Part shown: piece by piece, positions 1-10,647 of the stretch
Layout of the letters: each line of letters begins with the position of its first letter
Position numbering within the stretch: position 1 is the first letter of the stretch
NCBI GenBank assembly: GCA_001931905.2
Contig: MSJI02000846.1
Location: 1 to 64,000 of the forward strand
Source of the DNA: Cladosporium sp. IMV 00045
Taxonomy: Eukaryota; Ascomycota; Dothideomycetes; Cladosporiales; Cladosporiaceae
Direction: 5' to 3'
Length of the DNA: 64,000 nt
The notes under the pieces: model-generated
The model's input: only the letters and a program-made list of their open reading frames with translations
What the model was told of the DNA's origin: nothing
Databases searched by the model: none
Made by a program: the position numbers and the translations under genes

Positions 1-24
1 GAAAGGCGTGATACCTAGATCATA

Positions 25-1134
25 TTAGCTTTCGAAGGAGGTTTGCTTCAGGTGAAAGTCCATACCGTGTCCAAGGTTTGCAATCCAGCCTTGCTTTCCA
101 CCACCAAAACCGTTCACCATGTTCTCCACGACTCTTGTCATTGCCTCGTGACCGCCATACAGCACGCCAGGGTCGGCATTTCCTTGCAGCACCTTACCGT
201 ACTTCTGTGCAACAGCATAGGCCTCTGAAGGCTCGTGGAGCCAGTCAAGACCAATGATGTTGTAGTTGGTCTTGCACAAGTCTTCCAGGGCATACCAAGC
301 TCCCTTCGCAAAGACGACCATAGGCACAGGCTCTTGTCCAAGTTCACGCAGCTTCGCGGGCAAGTTGTCGCAGATGTGCTTCAGGTAGGGGAGGGAGAAC
401 TCCCGGAAAGATACAGGGCTAAGCTCACCAGCCCAAGAGTCGAAGACCTGAACAATCTGAGCACCAGCGACAACCTGCTGTGCGAGGTAGTCGACGCAAA
501 GCTCAGCAATCTTCTGCAGGAGCTTCTTGCTCTCGGCCGGGTGCTTGAAGATCCAGGTCTTCATCTGCTTGAAGATCTTGCTTCCACCGCCTTCAACCAT
601 GTAGCATAGCAAAGTAAAGGGTGCTCCACAGAAGCCGTAGAGAGGTACTCTGCCCTCGAGCTTCTGCCTTGTGACGGTGATGGCCTTGTATACGTAGTCC
701 AAGCTCTCTTTCACATCGACTTCCCTCTCCATCACCTCCTTGTACTGAGGGTCTTCGGGTCCCTCAAGCGGGTTGGGAAAGTGGGGGCCCTTGCCATCCA
801 GCATAACAACCTCCATGCCCATGGCCTGCGGAATCACCAGAATGTCGGAGAAGATGATGGCGGCATCGATCAAGCCCTCGAATCTCCTGATCGGCTGCAT
901 GGTGAGCTCGGAAGCAACCTCGGGATCGCGGCAGCATTCGAAGAAGTCCCGTTTGCCCTTGGCCTCGTGATACTCGGGGAGGTAGCGGCCGGCCTGGCGC
1001 ATCACCCAGCACGGTGGGCGTTCGACGGTCTCGCCACGGGCGGTGCGGAGTAGAAGGTCATTTTTGAGAGGCGGGAATGCCGGACGCTGCTGTTCTGAAG
1101 CCATTGTGACGGGAATGTTGTGGACGATGGTCAT
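25..1134 (-). CDS. HEM12: Uroporphyrinogen decarboxylase
   Basis: Single-exon gene of 369 residues. The enzyme removes four acetate carboxyls from uroporphyrinogen III to give coproporphyrinogen III, a cytosolic step of haem synthesis. The family signature [14 protein letters not shown] is at about residues 42-55, and the second conserved block ([17 protein letters not shown]) is in the middle; the length is normal for the family. The ATG at 1134 opens the frame. A second ATG at residue 11 would start closer to where yeast Hem12 begins, so the first ten residues are uncertain. It is divergent from MSH1 across about 365 bases. The stop lies 25 bases from the window edge, so the gene is complete. 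Confidence 0.97.
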   Translation of the reverse strand: MTIVHNIPVTMASEQQRPAFPPLKNDLLLRTARGETVERPPCWVMRQAGRYLPEYHEAKGKRDFFECCRDPEVASELTMQPIRRFEGLIDAAIIFSDILVIPQAMGMEVVMLDGKGPHFPNPLEGPEDPQYKEVMEREVDVKESLDYVYKAITVTRQKLEGRVPLYGFCGAPFTLLCYMVEGGGSKIFKQMKTWIFKHPAESKKLLQKIAELCVDYLAQQVVAGAQIVQVFDSWAGELSPVSFREFSLPYLKHICDNLPAKLRELGQEPVPMVVFAKGAWYALEDLCKTNYNIIGLDWLHEPSEAYAVAQKYGKVLQGNADPGVLYGGHEAMTRVVENMVNGFGGGKQGWIANLGHGMDFHLKQTSFES

Positions 1135-1498
1135 GGACAGAAGAGAGTCTCGGAAGGTGAAAGTACAAGAGTGGGACTTTTGGCTATCAGAGTGATGTCC
1201 CGCATCGTTGGTGGAGAAGCGTGAAATTTAAAGTTCGCTCCAGCAGCTGGCCTCCAGGAGATCGAACTGTCTGATCCATGAAAACGCAACTTCACCTCTA
1301 ATGACTTGCCTTTGCAAGACTGTTTCTTTTGTTTGTCTTTGTAGCGCGCCTTCTGGTCTGAGTGAAGACTGAGACAGTCGATTGGCGTTGGTGCCTTTGT
1401 TCAATATATATGATGAGCGTGTCAACTTCGCGATCAGCTAATCATCAATCACCGCTCATCCGCAACCCTGTCTTCCTCATATCATCGTCGCTCTCTTC
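1135..1498. promoter_or_regulatory. Divergent promoter region HEM12 / MSH1
   Basis: This 364-base stretch separates the two start codons and must hold both promoters. No convincing TATA box or operator stands out by eye. A TATATATG run lies near 1406-1413. Confidence 0.6.
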
Positions 1499-4471
1499 AT
1501 GAGCGCCACGAATATTCTTCGCTCGGCTAGATGTCGTGTCATACCACCAAGATGGCCCAACACTTCTCCGTTCCGACTATGCGATCCGCAGCTTGAAAAT
1601 ACCAACATCGCAAATTCGCATCCATCCCTTGCATTCAAACGCGGCGCGAAACGAAGTACGACGGTCAAAATAGACAGTCTTCCTCAAGGCCCGCTGCCTG
1701 CTCTACCCAAAGATGAGACGGAAAAGCCACCCGAAAAAACTTACCCACCTGTCCTTCAGCAGCACTTGAACAATGTCCGCAAATTCAGTGACTGCGTGGT
1801 GCTCACACGCGTTGGCGACTTTTACGAGATGTACTTTGACCAGGTTGACGAGTATGCACATCTCGTTAACCTCAAGAAAGCAAAGCGTGCCACTGCCCTA
1901 GGAGATGTTGCTATGGCTGGCTTCCAGCACGGACAGCTGGACAGGTATCTGAAGATGTTTGTCCAAGACCTTGGAAAACAGGTGGCGATCAGCGAACAGA
2001 TACGTCTTCCTGACAGTGAACGACTTCAGAAGGCAGGATCGCCAATGTACGACAGAAAAGTCACGAGAGTCATCACTGCCGGCACACTGATCGATGAGAA
2101 CTTTATGGATCCGTACGAGAACAACTATCTGCTCGGTGTTCACCTCGAAGGTGCAAACCCTACCACCCCCGAACATGGACAGGCAAACAACGAGACCGAT
2201 CGAGAAGCACAAGTTGGCTTGAGCTGGGTCGATCTCTCGAGTGGAGACTTTCACACACAGATCACCGACATTGCCTCACTTCCATCGATGGTAGCTCGCA
2301 TAGGTCCTGGAGAGATCGTCTTGGATTCTGCATTCGCAGACGCTGGCCCAGCAGCTATACAACGCCTGATTGGTGACGCGTGCCATTCTATTCACTTCCA
2401 GGTCACGTCTGCGACGCCATTGGACACAGAAAGCTGGTATGAGTTCCTAGAGGCTCCAATGACTGAAGAGGAACGGTCTCCATTCACGCCTTCAGAGATC
2501 GCAGCCGGCAGCTTGATCTTGGAATACGTTCGGGGCAGACTTCTGGATACGCCTATCAAGCTGCAGGCACCGATCAGACGAGCGCCGGACGAATTCATGA
2601 GCATTGACAAGCAAAGTCTCCGAGGGCTCGAGATCCGCCAAACCCTGAAAGACGGGTTGACGCAGGGAAGTCTACTGCAGACTCTCCGCAGAACAGTCAC
2701 TAAAAGTGGCACTAGACTGCTGAGCCAAAGACTCGTGTCGCCTTCTCTATCGCTCGTTGTTATCAATGACCGACTGGATTTAGTCCAGACGTTACGATTG
2801 CGAGATGCACTCAGAGAGAATGTGCAGGCGTTGTTGCGCAGAACCTTCGATACCTGCCGTCTACTTCAGCGCTTCTCCATTGGCAAAGGCGACGCGGACG
2901 ATATGCTTGGACTTGCCAAAACTATCGCTGTCATGCAACAGATTGCGGATGACCTGCGTGCCCATGCCAACTCAATTGCCAACTTGACTTCAGAGACAAC
3001 TGAGACAGGCGGCTTCAGCCCACTCGCAGAGGCCTCGTGTTTACACACCCTTGTCGATAGATTCGACCTCACCGGACCTATGAAGATCTCCACCAGCATC
3101 CAAAAAACAATTGACGAAGAAGGACTGTCACGCCAGCACCAAGCCGAAGTTGAACAATCAGAGGATGCAGCGATGATGGCAGAGGAAGTCGAAAATGCGG
3201 ATGCTGCTGGCGAAGCAACACCGAAGCTCGCACGCAAGGCTTCTAAATCTTCCAAAAAGAGCACCAATGCATCGGCCGCCGCCGTTGACAGCAGCGAACA
3301 CGACATCTGGGTCATAAGAAAGCAGGCGTCGGCGACACTCTCCCAAGCCCATACCGATCTTCACAGCTTACTTGTCGAGAAGCACAATCTCGCGCTGAAG
3401 CTTCGCAAAGCCACCGGTTTCGAGAGTCTCACTCTGAAATGGAGCGCCCAACTCGGCCACTTCTGCCACGTGAAGAGCAAAGACCTCAAGGGCCGCATCG
3501 AAGAAATCCCCGGAGCCCGCAGCATAGGCTCAACAAAATCCACACGAACCTTCCACCTGACAGAATGGACACGCCTAGGCGTCAGCATCGACGACGCGAA
3601 ACTCCGCATCCGCGCCGAAGAAGAGCGCGTGTTCAACAAGCTGCGCGGCAAAGTTCTGGAGAACCTGATGAAACTGCGCCGGAACGCCGCCATCCTCGAC
3701 GAGCTCGACGTGGCCTGCTCCGGCGCCACGGTCGCGCAAGAGCGCAACCTGACCCGCCCGATTCTGAACACGAGCACCTCGCACAAAATCGTCGGCGGCC
3801 GCCACCCCACCGTCGACGTCGGCCTCGTCGAGCAAGGCCGCCAGTTCACCGCCAACGATTGCTTCGTCGGCGCGCGCGACGAGAGCATTTACCTCATCAC
3901 AGGCCCCAATATGGCCGGCAAAAGCACCTACCTCCGCCAAAACGCCCTCATAACCATCCTCGCGCAGACCGGGTGCTTCGTGCCCGCCGAATACGCCGAG
4001 TTAGGACTCGTGGATAAGATCTTCTCCCGCGTTGGGTCTGCGGACAATTTGTACCAGGACCAGTCGACGTTCATGGTCGAGATGCTGGAGACGGCGGAGA
4101 TCCTCAAGCAAGCGACGCCGCGCTCCTTCGTCATCATGGATGAGGTCGGGCGTGGCACGACGCCTGAGGATGGCGTGGCGGTGGGGTATGCTTGTCTGCA
4201 CTACTTGCAGCGTGTGAACAAGTGCAGGGCGCTCTTTGCTACGCATTTCCATGCTCTGGCGGATATGACGAGGGATTTTGAGGGGTTGGGCTGCTATTGT
4301 ACTGATGTTGCGGAGGAGGAGGATGGGAGTTGGGCTTACGTTCATAAGCTCAGGGAGGGTGTGAATAGGAAGAGTCATGCGCTCAAAGTTGCGCGTCTCG
4401 CTGGCTTACCTGAAGAGGCGGTTGATATTGCGAGGGACGTGTTGAAGGGCTTGGAAAGTAAGAGAGAATGA
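1499..4471 (+). CDS. MSH1: Mitochondrial DNA mismatch repair protein MutS homolog
   Basis: Single exon, 990 residues. The protein is a MutS-family mismatch-recognition ATPase. The N-terminus is rich in Arg/Ser/Thr and poor in acids, like a mitochondrial presequence. The mismatch-binding block follows (LTRVGDFYEMYFDQ, about 102-115), with the Phe-x-Glu element that contacts the mismatch as DFYEM. The ATPase domain has Walker A GPNMAGKST at about 802-810 and the MutS signature/Walker B DEVGRGTTPEDGVA at about 881-894. An acidic, Lys/Ser-rich insert at about 545-605 is probably a disordered linker. The DFYEMYF mismatch motif and presequence point to the mitochondrial MSH1 branch rather than the meiotic MSH4/5 branch. 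It ends 200 bases from the convergent gene. Confidence 0.95.
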   Translation: MSATNILRSARCRVIPPRWPNTSPFRLCDPQLENTNIANSHPSLAFKRGAKRSTTVKIDSLPQGPLPALPKDETEKPPEKTYPPVLQQHLNNVRKFSDCVVLTRVGDFYEMYFDQVDEYAHLVNLKKAKRATALGDVAMAGFQHGQLDRYLKMFVQDLGKQVAISEQIRLPDSERLQKAGSPMYDRKVTRVITAGTLIDENFMDPYENNYLLGVHLEGANPTTPEHGQANNETDREAQVGLSWVDLSSGDFHTQITDIASLPSMVARIGPGEIVLDSAFADAGPAAIQRLIGDACHSIHFQVTSATPLDTESWYEFLEAPMTEEERSPFTPSEIAAGSLILEYVRGRLLDTPIKLQAPIRRAPDEFMSIDKQSLRGLEIRQTLKDGLTQGSLLQTLRRTVTKSGTRLLSQRLVSPSLSLVVINDRLDLVQTLRLRDALRENVQALLRRTFDTCRLLQRFSIGKGDADDMLGLAKTIAVMQQIADDLRAHANSIANLTSETTETGGFSPLAEASCLHTLVDRFDLTGPMKISTSIQKTIDEEGLSRQHQAEVEQSEDAAMMAEEVENADAAGEATPKLARKASKSSKKSTNASAAAVDSSEHDIWVIRKQASATLSQAHTDLHSLLVEKHNLALKLRKATGFESLTLKWSAQLGHFCHVKSKDLKGRIEEIPGARSIGSTKSTRTFHLTEWTRLGVSIDDAKLRIRAEEERVFNKLRGKVLENLMKLRRNAAILDELDVACSGATVAQERNLTRPILNTSTSHKIVGGRHPTVDVGLVEQGRQFTANDCFVGARDESIYLITGPNMAGKSTYLRQNALITILAQTGCFVPAEYAELGLVDKIFSRVGSADNLYQDQSTFMVEMLETAEILKQATPRSFVIMDEVGRGTTPEDGVAVGYACLHYLQRVNKCRALFATHFHALADMTRDFEGLGCYCTDVAEEEDGSWAYVHKLREGVNRKSHALKVARLAGLPEEAVDIARDVLKGLESKRE

Positions 4472-4670
4472 GCAGCTGATCGTAGACCCATCTGGATGTC
4501 GAAGCGCTCGCAAAAGGCGGAGGATAATTGGTACACTGATTTTGTGGGCATACCATAGCGATTTAGATGCATATGCCGATTTGTATTAATACATCAGACA
4601 AGCAGGATGAAACGTACACTCATCCCCTTTCACTGTGAGCTAAATGCGCCAACACCCTCAACCGACATCC

Positions 4671-5556
4671 TCAATCAACAACCCACTCATCAGTCCAGAA
4701 GCCAACGAGCTCCCTACACTTTTCATCCCCAACAAGGCTCCGCAATTGTTCCATCTTACCCTGCACACCTGTGCCCATACTCAGACCTGCAGAGAAGCGG
4801 TGACACTCCGAACCAGACCCATCCCGCAGAACAGGCGAGCTCGAACTCAGCGGCCTGACCGACTCAGTACAAGCCGCAGCCAAATCCTTGAGACTCGCGA
4901 AACAGTCTGTGGCGAGAAAGGCTGTCTGGCGATCCATTGGCGGTTCTGTCGTGCAGAGCTGCAGTAACTCGAATGGCGAAGCGGCAGGGAAAGCTTGCTG
5001 CGTTATGTTGTGGGAGAGAGCGGCTGAGTGATTCTTCACAAGCTGTGGTAGGTCTTCGACTGAAGCGAGCGGGAGTATGGGGACGTGTGGGATGTCGTTT
5101 CGCGGGAGGAGGCTCGCTTGGAGCTTGCTGTAGGCTAGAACGCCTTTCGTGTCGGTTTCGTGGGTGGTGTTGTCTGCGGTGAGGGATTTGGCCGAGACGA
5201 AGGTTGAGGCTTTTGGTGGGTTCAGGAGAAATATTATGGCGAGGTGTTGTCCGCCGGTCAAGGCGGCGAAGTGGTGGATTCGTTCGAGTGTATCAGGGAG
5301 GCTTTTCTCGGTCACTGAAGATGGCGAGAAGAGAAGGACACGAAGACGATTGGTAGCAGATTCATTTCCTCTGGCTGGGTTCTTCAATGGGATCTCGAGG
5401 TCATGGGTGTCTAGCTTGTTCTCTACGCAGAGATATTAGCAATGCATACGACAGTGGTTCAAAGTACTCACCTCGTAACCTCAATCCCTCTGTAGAGGTC
5501 AGAGAGGGAATCGCAGACGCGTATGATGGACGCCGCCTCAATGAAGTACAGAACAT
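4671..5556 (-). CDS. Conserved hypothetical protein, two exons
   Basis: I do not recognise this family. Exon 2 (4671-5422) carries a long open frame, and exon 1 (5472-5556) joins it through a 49-base intron. The intron has donor GAG/GTGAGT, a CTAAT branch and a GCGTAG acceptor. Only this junction gives a continuous frame; the other frame of exon 1 runs into a TGA. The first in-frame ATG is at 5556, giving 278 residues. The product looks soluble, with a core segment (RLRVLLFSPSS, then LAIIFLL) resembling the first strands of an alpha/beta fold, and a C-terminus ending WTDEWVVD. It lies tail-to-tail with MSH1 and downstream of the OPA3-like gene on the same strand. Confidence 0.7.
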
Positions 5557-5763
5557 TTCGTGTCTGATGCGGCGCCACAGAGCTATGGTGCTTGAGATGG
5601 TAAAGAACAGAACGACCTGCAACAAGCCAAGAAGTGAGGTTGCAGTCGGCTAGAACAGCTGGCTTGCCCAAGAAATGCCTTCGCTGTGAGAGAAGTATAG
5701 ACGTAGTATACAAAAGTGGGGTATCTCATTTATACATACAATACAGGTGAAGTCCAATCAACC

Positions 5764-6674
5764 TCACCGCGACTTGCTGTTCGCCGATACAGAGTCTATC
5801 CGCTCTGGAGGTGTGTTCAATGCCTGCTTGGAAACCACCTCTTCTTTGTTCGCTTTCTTCTCATCTTTCCTGGACTTTGTCGCCTCTTCGCCGGCCTTGG
5901 ACGCGCCGGAAGGTGCAGCGATTTGCTCCACCTCCTTAGCCTTGACGACGTCAATCGCCGCATCCTTTCCAGGCTCTGTCCTCATCCACCATCCTGCTGG
6001 GTTGTACCACGCATGCTTTGTAGGCTCGTCATCCTTCTCGGACAGCGGCTCCCACCCTGGTTCATACTTCTTCCGCAGTCTGTCCACTTCGGCTTCCACA
6101 ATGTCAAGGCGATCTTCAAGTACTTCTCGCTGGTCCTTGGCCTTACTCCTGCTGCGCCAACTGTCCCATACCAGCAGACCGACCGCCACTGCAAAAATGA
6201 ATGACTCTGAGAAGAAGTTCGCACCCAGCTCGATCGCTTTGGCTTCGCTGAGTGGACGGATTCTGGGTATGTGTGGCTTGGACTCCTTCTTCGCTCCTCC
6301 GTCTTTCTTTTCACGTGCTGCTTCCTCATCATGCTTCTTCTGCTGCAACTCTGTCATGACAGTGGGAGCCTCAGCCTGTCGCTTCTTCTCTTCTGCTATC
6401 TTCTTTTCTCGCTCAGCCATGCGCTCCTGAGCGGCGCTGTCGTGAAGCATGCCCAGACGCATGCGCATGTCTATCCTGTGCACGCGCTGCGCCTGAGCGA
6501 CAGCAAACCGCCGGAAGCCTTCATGCTCTTTGGCTTGTCTCTTGATGTAGTTCTATAAAAAGACATGTCAACGAGATTGGAACATTAGGATCGGTCAATG
6601 CTTGGCCTACGTACGCCAATCGGTTTTGCAGCTGTACGGATTGCAAGCGATGCGATCTTAAATGTGAGGGACAT
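5764..6674 (-). CDS. OPA3-like mitochondrial protein
   Basis: Two exons. Exon 1 (6615-6674) encodes 20 residues starting MSLTFKIASLAIRTAAKPIG, and exon 2 (5764-6552) follows a 62-base intron (donor GGC/GTACGT, acceptor TTTATAG). The total is 282 residues. The start, the NYIKRQAKEHEGFRR block and the RIDMRMRLGML block match the OPA3 family (optic atrophy 3 proteins, associated with mitochondria). A long Glu/Lys/Arg-rich coiled-coil follows (about 60-120). Then comes a hydrophobic segment (FFSESFIFAVAVGLLVWDSW) that is probably a membrane anchor, and a second coiled-coil with a charged tail. The family's molecular role is not settled. It is divergent from the polo kinase gene. Confidence 0.9.
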
Positions 6675-7002
6675 TGTGTGTACAGAAGGGTATCACGAGC
6701 ATCACAGCCCGTTGCAGAGTGTTCAGAACATGCCCGCTGATTGCAATATATAATTCTGTCGTGACTGGCTCAGAGGGTGATCTCGGAGATATGTCATCCT
6801 CGTTCCGCCAGTTTGAGCTTAGATCAGCGGGCTTCTACAGCGAACCGAGCTTCGCTTCTCAGAAGAGGCTAAGCGGGCTAAACAGTCGTCCCGGCAACGA
6901 GCAGTAAACTCAACATCACCGAGCGGACAAGCTTCGTCTCTCGAAGACAGGTCAGAGAAGACAAGGAAGGCTCTCGTGCATATACGGCCAGCGACAACGA
7001 CA
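6675..7002. promoter_or_regulatory. Divergent promoter region OPA3-like / polo kinase
   Basis: These 328 bases lie between two divergent start codons. A TATATAA element at about 6747-6753 could serve either side. No other recognised site was seen. Confidence 0.5.
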
Positions 7003-9979
7003 ATGTCTTCCATCCACGCTGAGCCACCACCTCCAATCGTCACCGAACCGACCGGCATCAATTATGCGACTGGCTCGTCGCTCGGAAAAGGCGGTTTCGC
7101 CATCTGCCACCGCGCAGAACGATACGATGGCAGCAAACCCACAGGACACATTGTTGCATTGAAAATCGTCAAGACAAAGATGGAGCCCGCGAAGCTGGCG
7201 CAGAAGGTATCGAAAGAGTATTTCAGCATCGCAAAGGGAAGCCTGCTAACATCACTGGCAGTTCGTTTCTGAGCTTCAGATCCACTCGAAACTCTCGCAC
7301 CCGAACATCGTCACATTCTATCGCGCCTTTTCCTTCAACACCAGCACATATGTCGTTCTTGACATGTGCCCCAATGGCTCATTAGCGGACATGTTGAAGA
7401 AGCGCAAATGCCTGACGCTGCCGGAAATCAGACGATTTGTGATCCAGATTTGCGGCGCGGTAAAATACCTGCACACGCGACACGTTGTGCACAGAGATCT
7501 GAAGACCGGCAACCTGTTTCTGGACGCAAAAATGAACGTTCAAGTGGGAGATTTTGGCCTCGCGGCGCTCTTGGTGACGGAGAAGGAAATGGAGGTCAAG
7601 CGACGAACGACAATGTGCGGCACGCCCAACTACCTTGCCCCGGAGATCCTGGAAAAGGGCAAGGGCCACAACGAAAAGGTGGACTTGTGGTCGATCGGTG
7701 TCATCACTTACACTCTCGCCGTTGGAAAAGCCCCCTTCCACGCCAGCAGCAAGGAAGAGATTTACAAGAAGCTGAAGCAGGGCGAATACAAATGGCCAGA
7801 GCTCAGCGCGACTCACAACGATATTTCGACTGATTTGCGAAACACAGTCGCTTCATTGCTGGTACCCGAAGAGGAGAGACCTGAGCCGGACGAGATCATT
7901 GGTCAGCCCTTCTTCCGCATGGGATACGTGCCTCATCACATCCCAGTCGCGTCTCGCGAGAAGATTCCCCAATGGACGGAAGTGTCTCTCCCCAGCAAAG
8001 CAGCGCGCGACCAAGGCTTCACCGACTCCTGGTTTGATTTGTGCAAGGAAGCTGGTGTCGGCAAGCTGCCGGATGGAAGCACTTTCAAGCTCAACCGTGG
8101 CAGGAAAATTAAGAGTATCGTCCATGATTTCCAGAAAGAAGCGCAACTGGGCACTCAACCTGTGATGCCTATACCAAAGGACACAGTCTACGTGTCAACC
8201 GTCAGCGCTTGGGACACAACTGGCACTCCCGAGCCCGAAGAATCAGAGGTTTCGAAGACTTCTTCTCGGGGCATGCGTGAAATCTCACACAACGAAGTCG
8301 CCAAAGCAAGGACGTTGCTGCCTTCGGAAAGGAGAATCGCCCGTGACGCTGAGATGATGCCGCCACCCACAAGACCAGCGTCAAGAGTGGCCGCACGCAC
8401 AGGTTCGATACGCCGAGCAGCAAGAACCATCAGCGAGGAAGCAGCCAAGGCCAGCGAGTCGGTGAAGATAGCATCCGATCCTGACGCGGTGCCAGCCTAT
8501 CGCACAGTGCGGCCCCGAACAACGACGACCTCAACAACAGCCACATTACGGGAATCCAACACGGTATCCAGCACTGGCTACCAGGCGTCGCAATCACAAA
8601 GCGTAGAGTCAACGGCTACTAAGCCTCAGAGAACAACCTCGATCAAGCGCAGTGCAGATGCCAGCCTCGCCAGACGACCACGCGCCACCGTCAAGAAGAC
8701 CGACCGCCCAGCGTCTCCGCCTGCAGCAGGCCCCTTCGCCACCCTCGACGAGCTGAAGCAAGTGTCACCTTTGAGGAAGCCCAGACGAAAGGCCCCTCAA
8801 GCAGAGGTGGTAGAAATCCTCTCCGACCAGGAGACGGAAGAGCGTCCATCGACGCAGCAAGCACTCTCCCTCCCCCCTCCACCACGCATGAACAAATCCC
8901 TCCCTCGCCCACGCAAAGTCAACACCAACCCCGACGCCCACCCAGACACCGACCCCGCCACCGTGCTTGAGCGCCTCACCATCTTCCGCGACAACCTCGC
9001 CAACGCAATCAGCAACTCTCCCTCGCTCGCCAAACAAACCAGCCGCCCGGACCCCGCAGACGCCGAAACCCTCCCCTTCGTGTGCAAATGGGTCGACTAC
9101 AGCGTCAAGCACGGCGTGGGCTACGTGCTGAAAGACGGCACGGTCGGCTGCGTCTTCAACGCCTCCCCTAAGCACAACACCCCCGTCACGCACGTCTACA
9201 ACCACGACGGCCGCCGCTGGCTCGCCAAGCTGCGCAAGGACCTCGACAACAGCGACATCGTGCCCCTGGAAGTCCTGGAAGACCGCGGCTCCGACGGCGT
9301 CGTGCACAAAGTCTACAAGGGCCTCGGTAGCGTCAAAGAAGGCCCCCTCGCCGCCGAAGCCGCTCGTAGGAAGACCCTCAGCGTCCTGTGGGCCAAGTTC
9401 GGCCGCTACATGTGTCAAAGTCTGGAAGGCGACGTCGGGCAAAGCAGCAGCAGCAACACAAAGCCCACCCACGACACCGAGTTCGTCCGCTTCTACCAGC
9501 GTATTGGCAACGTGGGCCTGTGGGTCTTCGCCTCCGGCGCCCTCCAAGTGCATTTTCCGGACCATACGAAACTCGTCCTCAGCAGCGCCGGCACGCTCAT
9601 CAGCGCAACCTGCATCTCCCCCGAAGCTGCCACGCATCTGCGCCAGCATTCCGACTTGCTGCCGCAGCACATCGTCTCCCGCGAAATCCTCTCCGACACC
9701 GTGCAAGGGCTCCTGCACTCCAGCGGGCGGGCTCGAGCGCGCATCGTGCGCGCCAACGAGGTCGAGGTGAAACTGCGTTTCGTGCTGGATGTTGTGGGCC
9801 AGTGGATTGGCAATGGAGGCTTGGGCAGACTCGATGCCGACGCGGATGTGGGCAGGGGGGAGAAACTTTACTGGGAGGGCTTGATGGTCAAGGATCAGGC
9901 GAGGAAAGTCGAGAGGGTTACGGTTGGTAGGAGAGGGGGGGATTTGAGGGAGAGGGAGATGGTTAGTGTTGTGAGATAG
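7003..9979 (+). CDS. Polo-like serine/threonine kinase (Cdc5/PlkA type)
   Basis: Two exons, 7003-7206 and 7262-9979, joined over a 55-base intron in phase 0; 973 residues. Polo kinases drive mitotic entry, spindle and septation events. The kinase domain starts with the Gly-rich loop LGKGGF (about 27-32), then ALKIVK, catalytic HRDLKTGN, DFG and the activation loop TMCGTPNYLAPE. Kinases of this group phosphorylate sites recruited through the polo boxes. Polo box 1 begins near residue 673 (KWVDYSVKHGVGYVLKDG, with the conserved Trp). Polo box 2 begins near 808 and contains DHTKLVLS, where His and Lys form the phosphopeptide pincer of human PLK1. A Ser/Arg/Pro-rich linker of roughly 300 residues separates the kinase and polo boxes, longer than in animal PLK1. 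ATG 7003 is the first ATG in frame. Confidence 0.95.
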
Positions 9980-10647
9980 GTGAGATTGGTAGGAGGAGGA
10001 GTTTTGAGGGGGTTTCTTACGAGGATCATGATGGCGTTTTTTTGGGTTGGTTTTCTCCTTGGAGGGGATGGATTTTTCTTTTCTTTTTTTTTTCGTTTCT
10101 CTTCTTTCCTTACTCTATACATTCCATCGTTGGATAGCGAGGAGTTCTCCTTTTGGTTACATGTATCTTGATTAATTTCATCATCTCCATCATCACACTG
10201 TCGGCCAGCCTAGCAAGATTAAGGTAGTGAAGACCGGCTCGGCCAAAGCGAAAGGGAGATTGTCATTCCAGACTTGTGTAATTCACCATGGCACTCTTGT
10301 GTTCCTGCCGTGGCATATAAACAAAAACAAGAAAGGAAAGAGAATTCTGTCTGTTCTAAACGTCTTCTTTCATTCTAGAGTGCAATAGTGAAAACCAAAC
10401 AGTCTTATCTCTTCCCGTCGACCTTCAGTCTTCGTTGTAAAGATTCTAAAAAAGATAACTCCCTTATTCCCAGATCTTGGTATCCTTGTATCGTCGTCAA
10501 AAGAAAAAAGAAAAATAATATAATGACACTCTCTTGCAGTGCAAGAGAGGAAAGGCAAAAAACCGGCCGCGAATTCTAAAAGGCAAAAAGAAGCAAGGCG
10601 GGAGGACAAAAGCTCCCCGCCACTCGTCGAGAGAAATGCAACCATCA
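9980..10647. other. Convergent intergenic region (3' ends)
   Basis: These 668 bases lie between the stops of the polo kinase and the zinc-cluster regulator. The stretch is T-rich near 10080-10105 (a run of ten T). I see no gene in it. Confidence 0.6.

Noticed and set aside
8765..9718. 317-codon open frame antisense to the polo kinase
   Set aside because: It mirrors the GC-rich codon use of the kinase linker and polo-box region and has Gly/Val/Glu-rich low-complexity content without a domain.
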